Origin: Alteromonas sp. C1M14
GTDB lineage: Bacteria > Pseudomonadota > Gammaproteobacteria > Enterobacterales > Alteromonadaceae
NCBI RefSeq assembly: GCF_018860965.1
Contig: NZ_JAHKQF010000001.1
Coordinates: 1-64,000, forward strand
Length of the DNA stretch: 64,000 nucleotides
Direction of reading: 5' to 3'
This document shows, piece after piece, positions 1-9,564 of this stretch (positions are counted from its first letter, which is position 1; the number at the start of each line of letters is the position of its first letter). The position numbers and the translations under genes were made by a program. A model generated the notes under the pieces. It saw only the letters and a program-made list of their open reading frames with translations. It was not told where the DNA came from and searched no databases.

Positions 1-120
1 TCTTTTTGAAATTTAATTTCTTAAGCTGTTTTCTTGAAAACTGTCATAACAATTACTTACGTTAGCTGCTACAACAACTTCTTCGTGACCCGTTTGACGT
101 TCCCCGTCGAAGTGGTGCGC

Positions 121-148
121 ATTGTACGCTTAACAGGTTTTACGTCAA
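121..148 (-). promoter_or_regulatory. sigma-70 promoter reading off the left edge, GC-rich discriminator
   Basis: On the minus strand TTGACG (143-148) is followed after 16 bases by TACAAT (121-126) and then directly by GCGC (117-120). A near-consensus core promoter with a GC-rich discriminator is typical of growth-rate or stringently controlled genes. The transcript would run left for about 110 bases before the window ends, without a start codon that I can assign. Which gene it serves is unknown. The rest of 1-331 holds no gene that I can see; the part up to 331 is the upstream region of the RRM gene. Confidence 0.6.
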
Positions 149-331
149 CCCTTAATTTGCAGTTTTTAGCGATTTAAAGTGAAAAACGTATCAAGCGGTT
201 AGTTTTCCTACAATTCCAGATTATTTTTGCTTCTTTAGTCTACTATTTCACCTTTACATTGTTCAATTTGTTACAAATGAGTAAACTATGAGCAGCCTCC
301 AACTCTTCACTAAAATAATTAAGGTAGGTTT

Positions 332-805
332 ATGAAAGTAGGCTTTATTCAATGCGCAATTATTAGCGCGGTTTTTGCAATCGCAGGTTACATCGTTTTT
401 TCTTCCGCAAGTGTAGAAGCGAGTCTTCCTGTTACCGTTGCAGTTTCTTTATTACTTAGCGGCATCGTTACTCCGTGGCTCGCTTCTTTTCTTAGTTCGT
501 CTTCGCCAGCGTCTGTTAAAACACAGACTGCTTCGAAAGCAACCGAGGAAACGGCCACATTATATGTAGGGAATCTTCCTTACAAAGCGAATGAAGATGC
601 AGTAAAGGATTACTTTAAGGATTTCATCAATGTACAAAGTGTTCGTTTAATGAAAGATCGTCGTACCGGAAAACGCAAAGGTTATGGCTTCATAGAAGTA
701 GTAACTGAAGATGTGGATTCGGCGATACTGGAGTTAAACGATAAAGTATTTTTGGAAAGAACCCTGAAAGTCCGGGCCGCTCGTGAAAAAGGAGATGCAG
801 AGTAG
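332..805 (+). CDS. membrane-anchored RRM RNA-binding protein
   Basis: 157 aa. Two hydrophobic segments (about residues 5-23 and 32-54) are followed by a Ser/Thr-rich linker and one RNA recognition motif (about 76-152). RNP2 is visible as LYVGNL (77-82) and RNP1 as RKGYGFIEV (115-123). RRM proteins of bacteria are usually small soluble proteins, and this one keeps that domain at the C terminus behind a membrane hairpin, so the RRM should face the cytoplasm with both ends inside. The start follows a good purine-rich site (TAAGGTAGG). It stands alone and is convergent with the next gene, with a shared hairpin between. RNA target unknown; the RRM call is firm, the membrane topology inferred. Confidence 0.85.
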   Translation: MKVGFIQCAIISAVFAIAGYIVFSSASVEASLPVTVAVSLLLSGIVTPWLASFLSSSSPASVKTQTASKATEETATLYVGNLPYKANEDAVKDYFKDFINVQSVRLMKDRRTGKRKGYGFIEVVTEDVDSAILELNDKVFLERTLKVRAAREKGDAE

Positions 806-820
806 TCAGTTCTCATTAAT

Positions 821-853
821 CGTTCCCCCTTGCGTTTATCGCATGGGGGAACG
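821..853. terminator. hairpin between convergent genes
   Basis: The arms CGTTCCCCCTTGCG and CGCATGGGGGAACG pair over 14 positions with one mismatch around the loop TTTAT. A T-rich stretch follows on the plus strand (854-870). It sits between the RRM gene (+) and the minus-strand gene ending at 916, so it could end both transcripts. Confidence 0.65.
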
Positions 854-915
854 CTATCCTCTATTTCTTTTGATCTACCCTGCCCTTATTTAACCTGCTT
901 CCCTACTCGTTCCTA

Positions 916-2265
916 TTAGGCATCATCAACTGTGGGTTCGTTGCTTTGTGTGCTGCTACCTGGCTCAATAGGCTGGGTACGTTGCTGTTCACCAGGAATG
1001 GCACTTAATAATGTTTGATTGAACCCATGAAAACGATTGATGGCTGAAATAAGATCTGGCACCTGAACTTCTTCCATTTCATTAATAATGCCATTAATTA
1101 AGGTATTGAAATCCTCTCCAGACCCTAATTGCTGACGGGCGTTATCAAATACATTCAACATTTTATCTAAATACTGTGCAATGGGTCGCGCCTCATCGCC
1201 ATGATTGGCACTTTCCGATCCTTCTTTAAAGTGCTGGATCTCCCCATAGGTCTTCACCACCTCAGATTGTTGCACACGATTCAGCTGTAGCGCATACCCC
1301 GCCAACTCCTGATCGTCGTAACCGAGCGCCAAGGCATCATTAAATGCTTGGTCGATGTCGCCGGCAAAAAACGTATCCGCTAAATCGGAAACCGAACCCA
1401 CCAAACCTGCAATGGCGGTAAGTTCATCTTCATCGAGTTCTCCTTGTAGCGAAAAGTGTATTCCTTGACGTTCAAAATGGGCGTATTGCTGACTAATGGT
1501 TGAGGAATCGTTAGCATTATCAGAAGTAATACCGTCTTGACCCGCACTCTGTCTTTGCATCTGTTGCTGGCTTGTCTGGAATGCATTTACGCTTTCAAAC
1601 CGCAACTGCAACTCATCACCGTCTTTTGTTCTAATCAAAAGGCCTGCTGAAGAGGATTCACTGCCACTGGCAACCGGGCTTCCCACTACCTGTTGCAACA
1701 CCTCCGTCGCTGGCGTGTTGCCAAGCAGATTCGATTCTAACTGGCCGAGGCGCTCTTCTATAAGATCCCGGCTGCTACTAATGCCCGTTGTTATCTCATC
1801 GTTTATCATGTTACCAAGATCACGCTCAGCCATGGCGATCCCCTTAGCCACTCCATCTCTTGCCTGGGAAAACAAAGAAGACAACGTATCCGTATCGGCA
1901 CCGCTATCGGCTGCCCCTTGGATCACGCCACCGACAAAACGCATCACATTACGTGCAACTTCTTCAAAATCAAACAATGAAGCGGGGTTATCTTTGCCGG
2001 TGTCGTCCGTTTTATCGAACTTACCTTTTTGGCCAGCAACTGTTACCTGTTGCTCCATAGAAGAACTATAAACCTTCAAGCCAATGGTGGTTTGGGAGCT
2101 TTTAACATTAACAGTAGCCACTTGCTGCTGAAACTCAGCGGCTTGGCGTAGCCCATCTTGTTGAAGCTGTTTTTTTAATGCGCTATTTGGGTCTTCCGAA
2201 ACCTGCTTATCGGATACCACTGGTTTTTGTTCACTGACAAAAGCCTTAATATCACTTACATTCAT
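916..2265 (-). CDS. uncharacterised protein, possibly DUF5610-type
   Basis: 449 aa, Gln- and Ser-rich, with no signal peptide and no membrane segment. The best ordered part is about residues 85-190, beginning with FDFEEVARNVMRFVGG and continuing as amphipathic helices rich in Ala, Gly and Asp. That block reminds me of DUF5610-containing proteins of Alteromonadales and Vibrionales, but this is memory of a family and not a search result. The C terminus is a low-complexity tail rich in Gln, Thr and Ser. It is divergent from trmA and its start follows a GAGG site. Function unknown; a cytoplasmic or surface-appendage accessory role cannot be decided from sequence. Confidence 0.7.
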   Translation of the reverse strand: MNVSDIKAFVSEQKPVVSDKQVSEDPNSALKKQLQQDGLRQAAEFQQQVATVNVKSSQTTIGLKVYSSSMEQQVTVAGQKGKFDKTDDTGKDNPASLFDFEEVARNVMRFVGGVIQGAADSGADTDTLSSLFSQARDGVAKGIAMAERDLGNMINDEITTGISSSRDLIEERLGQLESNLLGNTPATEVLQQVVGSPVASGSESSSAGLLIRTKDGDELQLRFESVNAFQTSQQQMQRQSAGQDGITSDNANDSSTISQQYAHFERQGIHFSLQGELDEDELTAIAGLVGSVSDLADTFFAGDIDQAFNDALALGYDDQELAGYALQLNRVQQSEVVKTYGEIQHFKEGSESANHGDEARPIAQYLDKMLNVFDNARQQLGSGEDFNTLINGIINEMEEVQVPDLISAINRFHGFNQTLLSAIPGEQQRTQPIEPGSSTQSNEPTVDDA

Positions 2266-2409
2266 AATTTTGTCCTCACTAACCTCTCACAGGTTATCGG
2301 CAGCACATGGAAATTGTTTAATTTTAATACGAATCATGTTCTATGATTGCACAATATATGAAAGGCACTACAATGCGCAGCCCGGTAAGCCATTTGAAGA
2401 TGAATTGAC

Positions 2410-3510
2410 ATGACAGCGCCTAAATACAGCCTTGCATACACGGCACAACTTAAAGAAAAGGAACAACGCTTGGGTGAACTACTCGCGCCTTTTAGCGATC
2501 AGGAACTGGCGGTATTTCCTTCCGAAGAGCATGGGTATCGAATGCGGGCTGAGTTTAGAGTGTGGCACGACGGTGACGATCTCTACCACATCATGTTCAA
2601 TAGCGAAACCAAGGAAAAGTACCGGGTAGACCACTTCCCGCCAGCCTGCTCGACTATCAATAATATGATGGAGGCTTTGCTGGATCTGTTAAAACCGTGC
2701 GACATCCTCAGAAGAAAGCTGTTTCAAGTAGATTATCTCAGTGGACTATCAGGGGAAATAGTAGTGAGTTTACTCTACCACCGCCAACTGGATGAGGCTT
2801 GGCAGCAACAAGCAGAAAAAGCCCGAGAAACCCTACTAGGCTTATTCCCTAACGTCAGTATCATTGGACGTGCCCGCAAACAAAAAATCATTATTGGTAA
2901 TGATTTCATTATCGAACAATTACCGGTTAATGATCGTACTTACTTATTTAAGCATGTGGAAAACAGTTTCACTCAACCTAATGCCCGTATAAATTGCAAA
3001 ATGATTGAGTGGGCAATGAACGTATGCCAGTCTTCAAACACAGATTTATTAGAACTGTATTGCGGTGCAGGAAATTTCTCTGTGCCGATGGCCAGCCAGT
3101 TTCGTCGTGTCATTGGAACAGAAATCGCAAAGCCTTCAGTGACTGCGGCTCAATATAACATTGCTGAGAACCACATTGAAAATGTTGAAATAGTGCGGCT
3201 TTCGGCTGAGGAGTTTACCGAAGCGCTAAAAACTGGCCGGCAATTTTCTCGTTTAAATGGCATTAATTTGAACGACTACCAATTTTCAACCGTGTTAGTT
3301 GACCCTCCTCGAGCGGGCCTCGATGCCGACTCTCTCGCCATGATTCAGGATTACCCAGAAATTGTTTATATTTCCTGTAATCCAGAAACCTTAGTGGACA
3401 ATCTCGCAACACTGACCCAAACCCATAAGGTGACGGCTTGCGCTTTGTTTGATCAGTTTCCGTTCACCCATCATATGGAAGTAGGAATTTTGCTTAAGCG
3501 CATCGAGTAA
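2410..3510 (+). CDS. trmA: tRNA (uracil-54-C5)-methyltransferase
   Basis: 366 aa, the usual TrmA length. The enzyme uses S-adenosylmethionine to make the conserved T54 in the T-loop of tRNA; the homologous enzyme also methylates tmRNA. The SAM-binding signature [12 protein letters not shown] lies near residue 215. The catalytic nucleophile is Cys323 in SCNPETL, and Glu357 in HHMEVGILL fits the general base. RumA-type iron-sulfur cysteines and a TRAM domain are absent, which separates it from RlmC/RlmD. It is transcribed alone, divergent from the DUF5610-like gene and convergent with fabR. Confidence 0.95.
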   Translation: MTAPKYSLAYTAQLKEKEQRLGELLAPFSDQELAVFPSEEHGYRMRAEFRVWHDGDDLYHIMFNSETKEKYRVDHFPPACSTINNMMEALLDLLKPCDILRRKLFQVDYLSGLSGEIVVSLLYHRQLDEAWQQQAEKARETLLGLFPNVSIIGRARKQKIIIGNDFIIEQLPVNDRTYLFKHVENSFTQPNARINCKMIEWAMNVCQSSNTDLLELYCGAGNFSVPMASQFRRVIGTEIAKPSVTAAQYNIAENHIENVEIVRLSAEEFTEALKTGRQFSRLNGINLNDYQFSTVLVDPPRAGLDADSLAMIQDYPEIVYISCNPETLVDNLATLTQTHKVTACALFDQFPFTHHMEVGILLKRIE

Positions 3511-3537
3511 GCGGCCTTTTTGCGGCCGTTCTATTTT
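3509..3537. terminator. terminator after trmA
   Basis: A short GC stem (CGGCC/GGCCG plus flanking A-T and G-T pairs, loop TTTTTGC) is followed by TTCTATTTT on the plus strand. It lies directly after the trmA stop and before the convergent fabR. Confidence 0.55.
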
Positions 3538-3584
3538 AAGCGATTAAGGTTACAGCAAAGACAAGTTGCGTCAGAGATGGCGAT

Positions 3585-4199
3585 CTAACTTACACTATTA
3601 GCTTGGGGCCGATATATTTTTGCCCCCAATTGTACGAATCTAAGCTGTGCCTTCACTCGAGCACCAATATCTTCGCGTAGAGCAACATCCACTTCCAGCG
3701 CTTCGGCGCCTGCACTAAAAACTAACCGCACCATGGCCTCTGCTTGTAAACTGGCAGACTGATGTTCCACGTCCTGACTCTCAACGATGTAGTCTGACAA
3801 TTCTTCAATAAAATGTTGGATTTCTCGTAACACCGCTAAACGATACGCCGCCGACGTTCCTGTGTGCTCACGCAACAGCAAACGAAATACGTTAGAATTT
3901 GCAGTAATAAACTCCATAAAAGTATCGACGGATGTATCGATAACGCCACCACCAGAAGCTATGCGTCTGCGCGCCTGACGCATTAATTGCCTTAATGCCA
4001 AGCCAGCTTCATCAACCAACGTTAGCCCTAACTCATCCATGTCTTTAAAATGCCGATAAAAAGAAGTCGGTGCAATGCCCGCTGCCCGAGAAACTTCTCG
4101 CAGACTAATCGCAGACAAACTGCGTTGTTCGTCGAGCAACCCAAACGCCGCGTCGATGATATTTTGGCGGGTCTTTAACTTCTGCTCCTGTCGACTCAT
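3585..4199 (-). CDS. fabR: TetR-family repressor of unsaturated fatty acid synthesis
   Basis: 204 aa from the ATG at 4199 (MSRQEQKLK), chosen because FabR proteins begin this way; the frame is open for 14 more codons upstream. The N-terminal TetR helix-turn-helix is clear ([20 protein letters not shown]), followed by the FabR-type ligand domain with the stretch [17 protein letters not shown]. FabR senses acyl-ACP/CoA and represses fabA, fabB or desaturase genes. It is divergent from the acyl-CoA desaturase, and a FabR-type inverted repeat lies in front of that gene, which supports the call. The desaturase is the probable direct target. Confidence 0.93.
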   Translation of the reverse strand: MSRQEQKLKTRQNIIDAAFGLLDEQRSLSAISLREVSRAAGIAPTSFYRHFKDMDELGLTLVDEAGLALRQLMRQARRRIASGGGVIDTSVDTFMEFITANSNVFRLLLREHTGTSAAYRLAVLREIQHFIEELSDYIVESQDVEHQSASLQAEAMVRLVFSAGAEALEVDVALREDIGARVKAQLRFVQLGAKIYRPQANSVS

Positions 4200-4412
4200 C
4201 TTCGACTCCTGACTTCCAGCTATGTACGACATGTGATGCACAGTTTACCCGATTATGAAAACAAGGGGGAATTCTGTCGTTAAATCACGAATAAAAACAA
4301 ACAGTCGCCTTGCTCTTAGGCAACAAAACGGGCAATTGCCTAGGTTTTACACTACACTTTATATGCAAATTCACCTTTTTTCCTTGCTTGCGGTCCATGA
4401 AACCGCTAAATT

Positions 4413-4430
4413 AGCGTACAGTTGTAAGCC
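4413..4430 (+). promoter_or_regulatory. FabR operator in front of the desaturase
   Basis: AGCGTACAGTTGTAAGCC is an 18-base inverted repeat with two half-sites (AGCGTACA and TGTAAGCC) around GT. It matches the FabR-type palindrome AGCGTACA-N2-TGTNCGCT known from enterobacterial fabA and fabB in the left half fully and in most of the right half. It ends 11 bases before the desaturase start, where a bound repressor would block transcription or initiation. Confidence 0.7.
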
Positions 4431-4441
4431 GAGTTGTTATC

Positions 4442-5569
4442 ATGAAAAAACCACCACTTATTTTGACCAATATCCTGGTCTTCATTATTACCGGAGCCAT
4501 TGCACTTCTTGCCGTGCCTCTATGGGCCGTAACCATGGGTTTTGAAACCTCAGAAGTGGTTGTTGCTGTTATTCTGTTTTACTTTACAGGTATGTCTATT
4601 ACTGCCGGTTACCATCGACTGTGGTCTCATAAAACTTATGATGCGAATATCGTGGTGCGGGTTATTTTAGCCATCGGCGGTGCCATGGCACTGCAAAATA
4701 GTATCTTGCATTGGGCCTCGGATCACCGGATTCACCACCGGCATGTTGATGACAACGACAAAGACCCTTACTCGGCAAAAAAAGGGCTCTGGTTTGCGCA
4801 TATAGGTTGGATGTTGAGAGAATATCAAACCCATCGTTACGCCGATTACAGCAATTGCAGAGATTTACAAAAAGATCCGGTTGTCATGTGGCAACACAAA
4901 TACTATCTGCCCATCGTATTGGTCGCCAATTTTGGTATCACAGGGCTACTTGGTTGGATCAACGGTGATATTTTAAGCATGATGCTTGTGGCCGGCGTAT
5001 TTCGATTGTTCCTGGTCCATCATGTCACCTTTTTTATCAATTCCTTGGCACATTTTTGGGGAAGCCAGCCTTTCACCGATAAAAATTCCGCCCGTGATAA
5101 CGGAATCCTCGCCTTCTTTACCTTTGGTGAAGGCTATCATAACTATCACCATATTTTTGAATACGACTATCGAAACGGCATTCACTGGTGGCAATTTGAT
5201 CCCACAAAGTGGTTAATACGAGGCTTGTCTTTTACCGGCTTAGCCCATAATTTACGTCGCGTTCCTGAAGAACGTATTGAGAAAGCCCGTGCCGCCATGC
5301 AACTGCAAAAAGCGAGCGCTCGGTTATCAACTCAACCTAATGCGGACGAACTGCTGAGCAAAGTACAGCACGAATACGAATTGCTCATGCAGAAAATGTC
5401 GGCCTATTATGCAGCGAAGAAGCGCCTCATGAATGTGAGAAAGCGTAGTTTGAAAAGAAGCGTAGAAAGACTGGAAATCGACTTCCACTATAAAGAATTG
5501 AAAAATGCCTTAGCGCTGCAAAAGGAAAAGTGGCTTCGTCTACAATCTCTTTCACCACAATTTAGTTAG
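4442..5569 (+). CDS. membrane acyl-CoA delta-9-type desaturase
   Basis: 375 aa integral membrane di-iron enzyme that introduces a double bond into saturated acyl chains using oxygen. The three histidine boxes are present: HRLWSH (58-63), HRIHH (95-99) and HNYHH (233-237). Hydrophobic segments lie at about 8-30, 38-55, 72-88 and 150-200. Beyond the last box a charged helical tail of about 90 residues (280-375) is predicted to be coiled coil; it is longer than in the minimal family. The gene is preceded by a FabR-type operator and is divergent from fabR, so unsaturated fatty acid level probably controls it. Bond position is inferred from family, not shown. Confidence 0.92.
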   Translation: MKKPPLILTNILVFIITGAIALLAVPLWAVTMGFETSEVVVAVILFYFTGMSITAGYHRLWSHKTYDANIVVRVILAIGGAMALQNSILHWASDHRIHHRHVDDNDKDPYSAKKGLWFAHIGWMLREYQTHRYADYSNCRDLQKDPVVMWQHKYYLPIVLVANFGITGLLGWINGDILSMMLVAGVFRLFLVHHVTFFINSLAHFWGSQPFTDKNSARDNGILAFFTFGEGYHNYHHIFEYDYRNGIHWWQFDPTKWLIRGLSFTGLAHNLRRVPEERIEKARAAMQLQKASARLSTQPNADELLSKVQHEYELLMQKMSAYYAAKKRLMNVRKRSLKRSVERLEIDFHYKELKNALALQKEKWLRLQSLSPQFS

Positions 5570-5575
5570 CTTATA

Positions 5576-5607
5576 AAAAAACGTCACAATTAGTGACGTT
5601 TTTTTTG
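5576..5607 (+). terminator. rho-independent terminator after the desaturase
   Basis: AACGTCAC (5580-5587) and GTGACGTT (5593-5600) form a perfect 8-bp stem with loop AATTA, preceded by A residues and followed by a run of eight or more T. Confidence 0.9.
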
Positions 5608-5691
5608 TTTAAAAATAGCGAATTACGCAAAACTAAAGTATAAGAAATAGGGTAACTGTTTTTTTATTATGGCCTGAGAACCTTTCCATCC

Positions 5692-7527
5692 ATGCATTTT
5701 ATTCAAAAATACCGGTCTATCAATCTGCCAAAGCTTTTATGGTTGTTTCTCATCAATTTTGCGCTGAGCGCACTCGCCGGTCTGATGGTTTATCAGTGGC
5801 AATACAATACCTACATGCGTGAATTAGCCAATGAACACGCTACGGTTATTTCTAATGTGAATTCGGCTTTCAGCCAAGCCATGGGTGATATGACCAATAT
5901 CGCTAGAATTACCAACGATACACTTATTCACAACCTTACATCCCGTGGCATAGAGAACCCCTCTCAGGTATTTTTATCCACCGGCCGGTCATTAAACAAC
6001 TTGTCGCAAATCCGTTGGCTCTCTATCGATGGACAAGAAAAAATTCGGGTTAATTTTCTGTCTACCTCGTCACAAATTGTGCCGCCATCAAAATTACAAA
6101 ATAAGGCCGATAGATACTATTATCAGGAGGCTATAGCATCGCCTCAAGGTATCATCACCTTGTCTCCTATCGATCTTAATATCGAAAATGGTGAAATCGT
6201 TCGTCCATATCAACCGACTATTCGAACCGTCATTCACGCATTTCCCTCCCACCCGTTAGGTGAAGGTTTGCTGATCCTCAACTTTGATTTAGGCGGATTA
6301 TTAAAACAACTTCAACTGTTTGAGAAAACCCATACCGATCTCTTACTGGCATCGGGTGAGACACAATGGCTCATTCACCCTGATCCATCGAAACAATGGG
6401 GCGCAAATCTCAACAGACAATTAAAAGCCCCTCTAACAGACATTCCCATACTTAAAAAGAAGCTATTTTCACAGAATGCGACATCGCTGTTCATTGCTGA
6501 AGACGGTGCAATCTATAGTGCGACCAAGCTTAACTTAAGAATGAAGCACACCCATTCCATGCAACCTTACACGATTATTACGCGGACACCGGATTACTAT
6601 CGCAGTTACATTATTAACCAGTCTTTGTTACCTAGCATCATTACCGCATTTCTTGTTTTTTGTATGGTGGGGACTTTGCTTCGGCATCATATTCAGCAGC
6701 AAATAGCGCTTACCGCTTTGAATGCAGAGTTAGCAAAAGAAAAAGACTCTTTTCTCGCACTCATGGACGATGATCTTAAACAACAAGATCCTGTGCAATT
6801 AAAAATGAACCACCGCGTGTTATCTTTTTTTGTTGCCATAAATAAAGAAGTCGGTACTTGCCTAAATGAAATGCAATATCAACTGTCTCAGATGGAAGAA
6901 AACATCAACTTATTAGCGCTAAGTACCAGTCAGCCCGATAGGCAGACAACTGCGCCTCCGATAGATTGGCACGCAAATCATGGACTTCTCCGATACTGCT
7001 TTCAACAAATTAATAGTACCTCGACGCGTTTAGGTCACTTAGCCAGTAATCTTGAAAAGCAACATGTAGAGAACTTTTCCCTAAAGAGTATTATGGTTGA
7101 TCTTATTGCAACTCTTGCCCCCCTCGCACGATCACGGGGCATTGGGCTACGAGAAAATATTCCAGAGTCCATCATTCTGCATAATTATCCATTACTGTAT
7201 TCACAGCTTTTCGAGCTTCTGCTTAACGCATTAATACGCCATGACTTTGAAAAATCCACCGATGGCTACATCGATATCTCGGCGAAAACGTTGAACAACA
7301 ATCTTATTATTTGCGTACAAGATGATGGCGATAGATGTTTCGAGAGAATAAATGCAGCGTTATTTAAACCTTTTCATAAAGACAGTATCAAAACCCACAC
7401 ATTTGGCATTGGTCTATACATTGCGCGTCACTGGGTTACGGTATTATTGGACGGGGACATAAAAGTCGACTCGACCCAAAATCACGGTAATCAACTGACC
7501 ATTACGATCCCTTTTCGTCACGCCTAG
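5692..7527 (+). CDS. sensor histidine-kinase-like protein with Lys in the H-box
   Basis: 611 aa. A membrane segment at about 14-34, a large periplasmic Cache-like region (35-305) and a second membrane segment (311-330) are followed by a helical region and a HATPase_c domain (about 480-611). In the ATPase the N-box Asn512 (LLLNAL), a D-box (DDGD) and the glycine loop FGIGLYIA are seen. The segment FFVAINKEVGTCLNEM (379-394) lines up with the usual H-box FLATMSHEIRTPLNAI, so the phosphoacceptor His is Lys385. The protein may bind ATP but not autophosphorylate on the usual site. No response regulator gene is adjacent. The ligand is unknown. Confidence 0.82.
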   Translation: MHFIQKYRSINLPKLLWLFLINFALSALAGLMVYQWQYNTYMRELANEHATVISNVNSAFSQAMGDMTNIARITNDTLIHNLTSRGIENPSQVFLSTGRSLNNLSQIRWLSIDGQEKIRVNFLSTSSQIVPPSKLQNKADRYYYQEAIASPQGIITLSPIDLNIENGEIVRPYQPTIRTVIHAFPSHPLGEGLLILNFDLGGLLKQLQLFEKTHTDLLLASGETQWLIHPDPSKQWGANLNRQLKAPLTDIPILKKKLFSQNATSLFIAEDGAIYSATKLNLRMKHTHSMQPYTIITRTPDYYRSYIINQSLLPSIITAFLVFCMVGTLLRHHIQQQIALTALNAELAKEKDSFLALMDDDLKQQDPVQLKMNHRVLSFFVAINKEVGTCLNEMQYQLSQMEENINLLALSTSQPDRQTTAPPIDWHANHGLLRYCFQQINSTSTRLGHLASNLEKQHVENFSLKSIMVDLIATLAPLARSRGIGLRENIPESIILHNYPLLYSQLFELLLNALIRHDFEKSTDGYIDISAKTLNNNLIICVQDDGDRCFERINAALFKPFHKDSIKTHTFGIGLYIARHWVTVLLDGDIKVDSTQNHGNQLTITIPFRHA

Positions 7528-7561
7528 AAAAAGCCTTACAAATTGACAGGACAATGATTTT

Positions 7562-7591
7562 TTGTCTTTCCAATCAAAATATTGCTAGACT
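7562..7591 (+). promoter_or_regulatory. probable sthA promoter
   Basis: TTGTCT (7562-7567), an 18-base spacer and TAGACT (7586-7591) make a plausible sigma-70 promoter 80 bases before sthA. Spacing is good and both hexamers have mismatches. Confidence 0.4.
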
Positions 7592-7671
7592 TTGAAACAC
7601 TAGATCTAAAAGTGAATACATCGCTTTTTTGCTACCCATCAGGTTTCACCATTCGCTGAGCACTGAAAACT

Positions 7672-9093
7672 ATGACCACTAAAGCTACTAAATCAAAACC
7701 ATCTTATCAGTATGATGCCATTGTTATTGGCACGGGGCCCGGCGGAGAAGGCGTTGCAATGCAACTCGCTAAGGCAGGGCAAAAAGTCGCGGTAATTGAA
7801 CGCTATGAGGCCGTAGGCGGAGGGTGTACACATTGGGGAACCATCCCTTCAAAAGCACTGCGTCATTCGGTGAGCCGGCTAATTGAATATAACCAAACGC
7901 CACTGTTTTCGGAAAACCAGGTAAACAGACACGTCACATTTGCTGAGGTAATGCGTCACGCCAGTGGTGTAATACGCAGTCAATCTAAATTACGGGCATC
8001 CTTTTACGATAGAAACAGAGTGACACTCATTCATGGTGAGGCCAGTTTCATTGATGCCAATACCGTGAAGATTGTCCATGCAGATGGGTCAGCGGAACAA
8101 ATTACCGCCAAACAAATAGCGTTAGCCACAGGCTCGCGACCATACTGCCCTAAAGATATCGATTTTTCTCACCCCCGTATTTACAACTCCGACACCATTT
8201 TGTCTTTAAAACATGAACCCCAAAACATCATTATCTATGGTGCCGGTGTTATTGGCTCTGAATATGCCAGTATTTTCAGAGGAATGGGCGTTAAAGTTGA
8301 CCTTGTTAATATGCGCGAGCGCTTGCTGTCCTTCCTTGATACCGAAATCTCTGACGCCCTTAGTTACCACTTATGGAACAATGGTGTGGTGATTCGTCAC
8401 ATGGAAAGTTATACCTCCGTTGAAGGGCGAGAAGATTCTGTCATCATGAATTTAGAATCCGGCAAACGGATGCGAGCAGACTGCCTATTGTTTGCTAATG
8501 GCAGAACCGGTAACACCGATATGCTCAACCTTGATGCAATAGGTCTAAAAGCAGATTCAAGAGGTCAGGTACGAGTGGATGAGAACTACCGTACCGAGGT
8601 AGACAATGTATTTGCCGTCGGAGATGTCATTGGTTACCCCAGTTTAGCGTCTGCTGCCTACAATCAAGGCCGCGCTGCAGCGGAAGCCATGTGCACGGGG
8701 AAAGCCAATTCAGGTTTAGTGGAAGACATTCCCACAGGGATTTATACCATTCCCGAGATCAGCTCTGTGGGTAAGACAGAGCAAGAACTGACAGCACAAA
8801 AGATACCGTATGAAGTGGGCCGAGCACAATTTAAACATCTTGCCCGTGCACAAATAGCGTCCACGACCGTTGGCAGTTTAAAGATCTTGTTTCATCGTGA
8901 AACAAAAGAAGTCTTAGGTATCCATTGCTTTGGTGAGCGTGCATCAGAAATCGTACATATCGGACAAGCGATTATGCAACAAAAAGACGGTGGCAATACC
9001 ATCGATTATTTCGTTAACACCACGTTCAACTACCCGACGATGGCTGAAGCCTATCGGGTTGCGGCATTAAATGGGTTAAATAGGATTTTTTAA
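7672..9093 (+). CDS. sthA: soluble pyridine nucleotide transhydrogenase
   Basis: 473 aa flavoprotein that moves reducing equivalents between NADPH and NAD+ in the cytoplasm. The FAD-binding motif GTGPGGEG lies at 20-27. The segment GGGCTHWGT (49-57) replaces the CxxxxC redox disulfide of lipoamide dehydrogenases, which is the known hallmark of SthA. A second Rossmann motif [13 protein letters not shown] marks the NAD(P) domain, followed by [13 protein letters not shown] and the C-terminal dimerisation domain. Length equals the family norm. A perfect palindromic terminator follows. Confidence 0.96.
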   Translation: MTTKATKSKPSYQYDAIVIGTGPGGEGVAMQLAKAGQKVAVIERYEAVGGGCTHWGTIPSKALRHSVSRLIEYNQTPLFSENQVNRHVTFAEVMRHASGVIRSQSKLRASFYDRNRVTLIHGEASFIDANTVKIVHADGSAEQITAKQIALATGSRPYCPKDIDFSHPRIYNSDTILSLKHEPQNIIIYGAGVIGSEYASIFRGMGVKVDLVNMRERLLSFLDTEISDALSYHLWNNGVVIRHMESYTSVEGREDSVIMNLESGKRMRADCLLFANGRTGNTDMLNLDAIGLKADSRGQVRVDENYRTEVDNVFAVGDVIGYPSLASAAYNQGRAAAEAMCTGKANSGLVEDIPTGIYTIPEISSVGKTEQELTAQKIPYEVGRAQFKHLARAQIASTTVGSLKILFHRETKEVLGIHCFGERASEIVHIGQAIMQQKDGGNTIDYFVNTTFNYPTMAEAYRVAALNGLNRIF

Positions 9094-9097
9094 AATA

Positions 9098-9125
9098 AAA
9101 AAGCCGGTCATATGACCGGCTTTTT
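9098..9125. terminator. bidirectional terminator after sthA
   Basis: The 18-base perfect palindrome GCCGGTCATATGACCGGC (9103-9120) is flanked by five A on the left and five T on the right, so it works on both strands. It separates sthA from the convergent small secreted protein gene. Confidence 0.9.
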
Positions 9126-9138
9126 AAAATAGTAGATA

Positions 9139-9450
9139 TTAGCGATTCATAGCAAGACTGTTGCTTGCCTGAAGGGCATCTTTGTGTGCAACAATGTCTA
9201 TTTGCATCTTTTCGGGATGAAATGTCATTGTGGCGATGGCATATTCGCCGGTGTTGTCACTGGCTTGTTCTACCACTTGGTGTTGTGCTTCGCGGTAACG
9301 AATGTTGCTGGAGATCCTGTCAGTCATACATTGGTTATTCAATTCGAAAGTCTTTGCATCCATACAATCGAACAGCTGATTTTTATCAGACTCCGCATGC
9401 GCAATACCAAATGACATTAACAGCGCCAAGCCAACTAATGTTTTACGCAT
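9139..9450 (-). CDS. small secreted protein of unknown function
   Basis: 103 aa. A typical Sec signal peptide (MRKTLVGLALLMSFGIAHA, cleavage after residue 19) is followed by about 84 residues with two cysteines (CMDAKTFELNNQC) that could form a disulfide in the periplasm. The rest is mixed alpha/beta with no motif that I recognise. A GGAGTAATC ribosome site precedes the start. It is monocistronic, convergent with sthA and divergent from the UDG-family gene. Confidence 0.75.
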   Translation of the reverse strand: MRKTLVGLALLMSFGIAHAESDKNQLFDCMDAKTFELNNQCMTDRISSNIRYREAQHQVVEQASDNTGEYAIATMTFHPEKMQIDIVAHKDALQASNSLAMNR

Positions 9451-9564
9451 GTGATTACTCCTGTGCTACATTGGATACTGTATAAATAAGCATACTGTAG
9501 ATAAGCAGTTTGGTCAAATTTAGATCACACCTGTGTTACAGTATTATTACAACAAAGGAGATAA

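Noticed and set aside
1..120. Possible rRNA or tRNA leader at the left edge
   Set aside because: The promoter looks growth-controlled, but no boxA, 16S 5' end or tRNA cloverleaf can be read in the 120 bases available.
1715..2071. Plus-strand open frame of 118 codons
   Set aside because: It is antisense to the minus-strand 449-residue gene, without ribosome site or protein-like composition.
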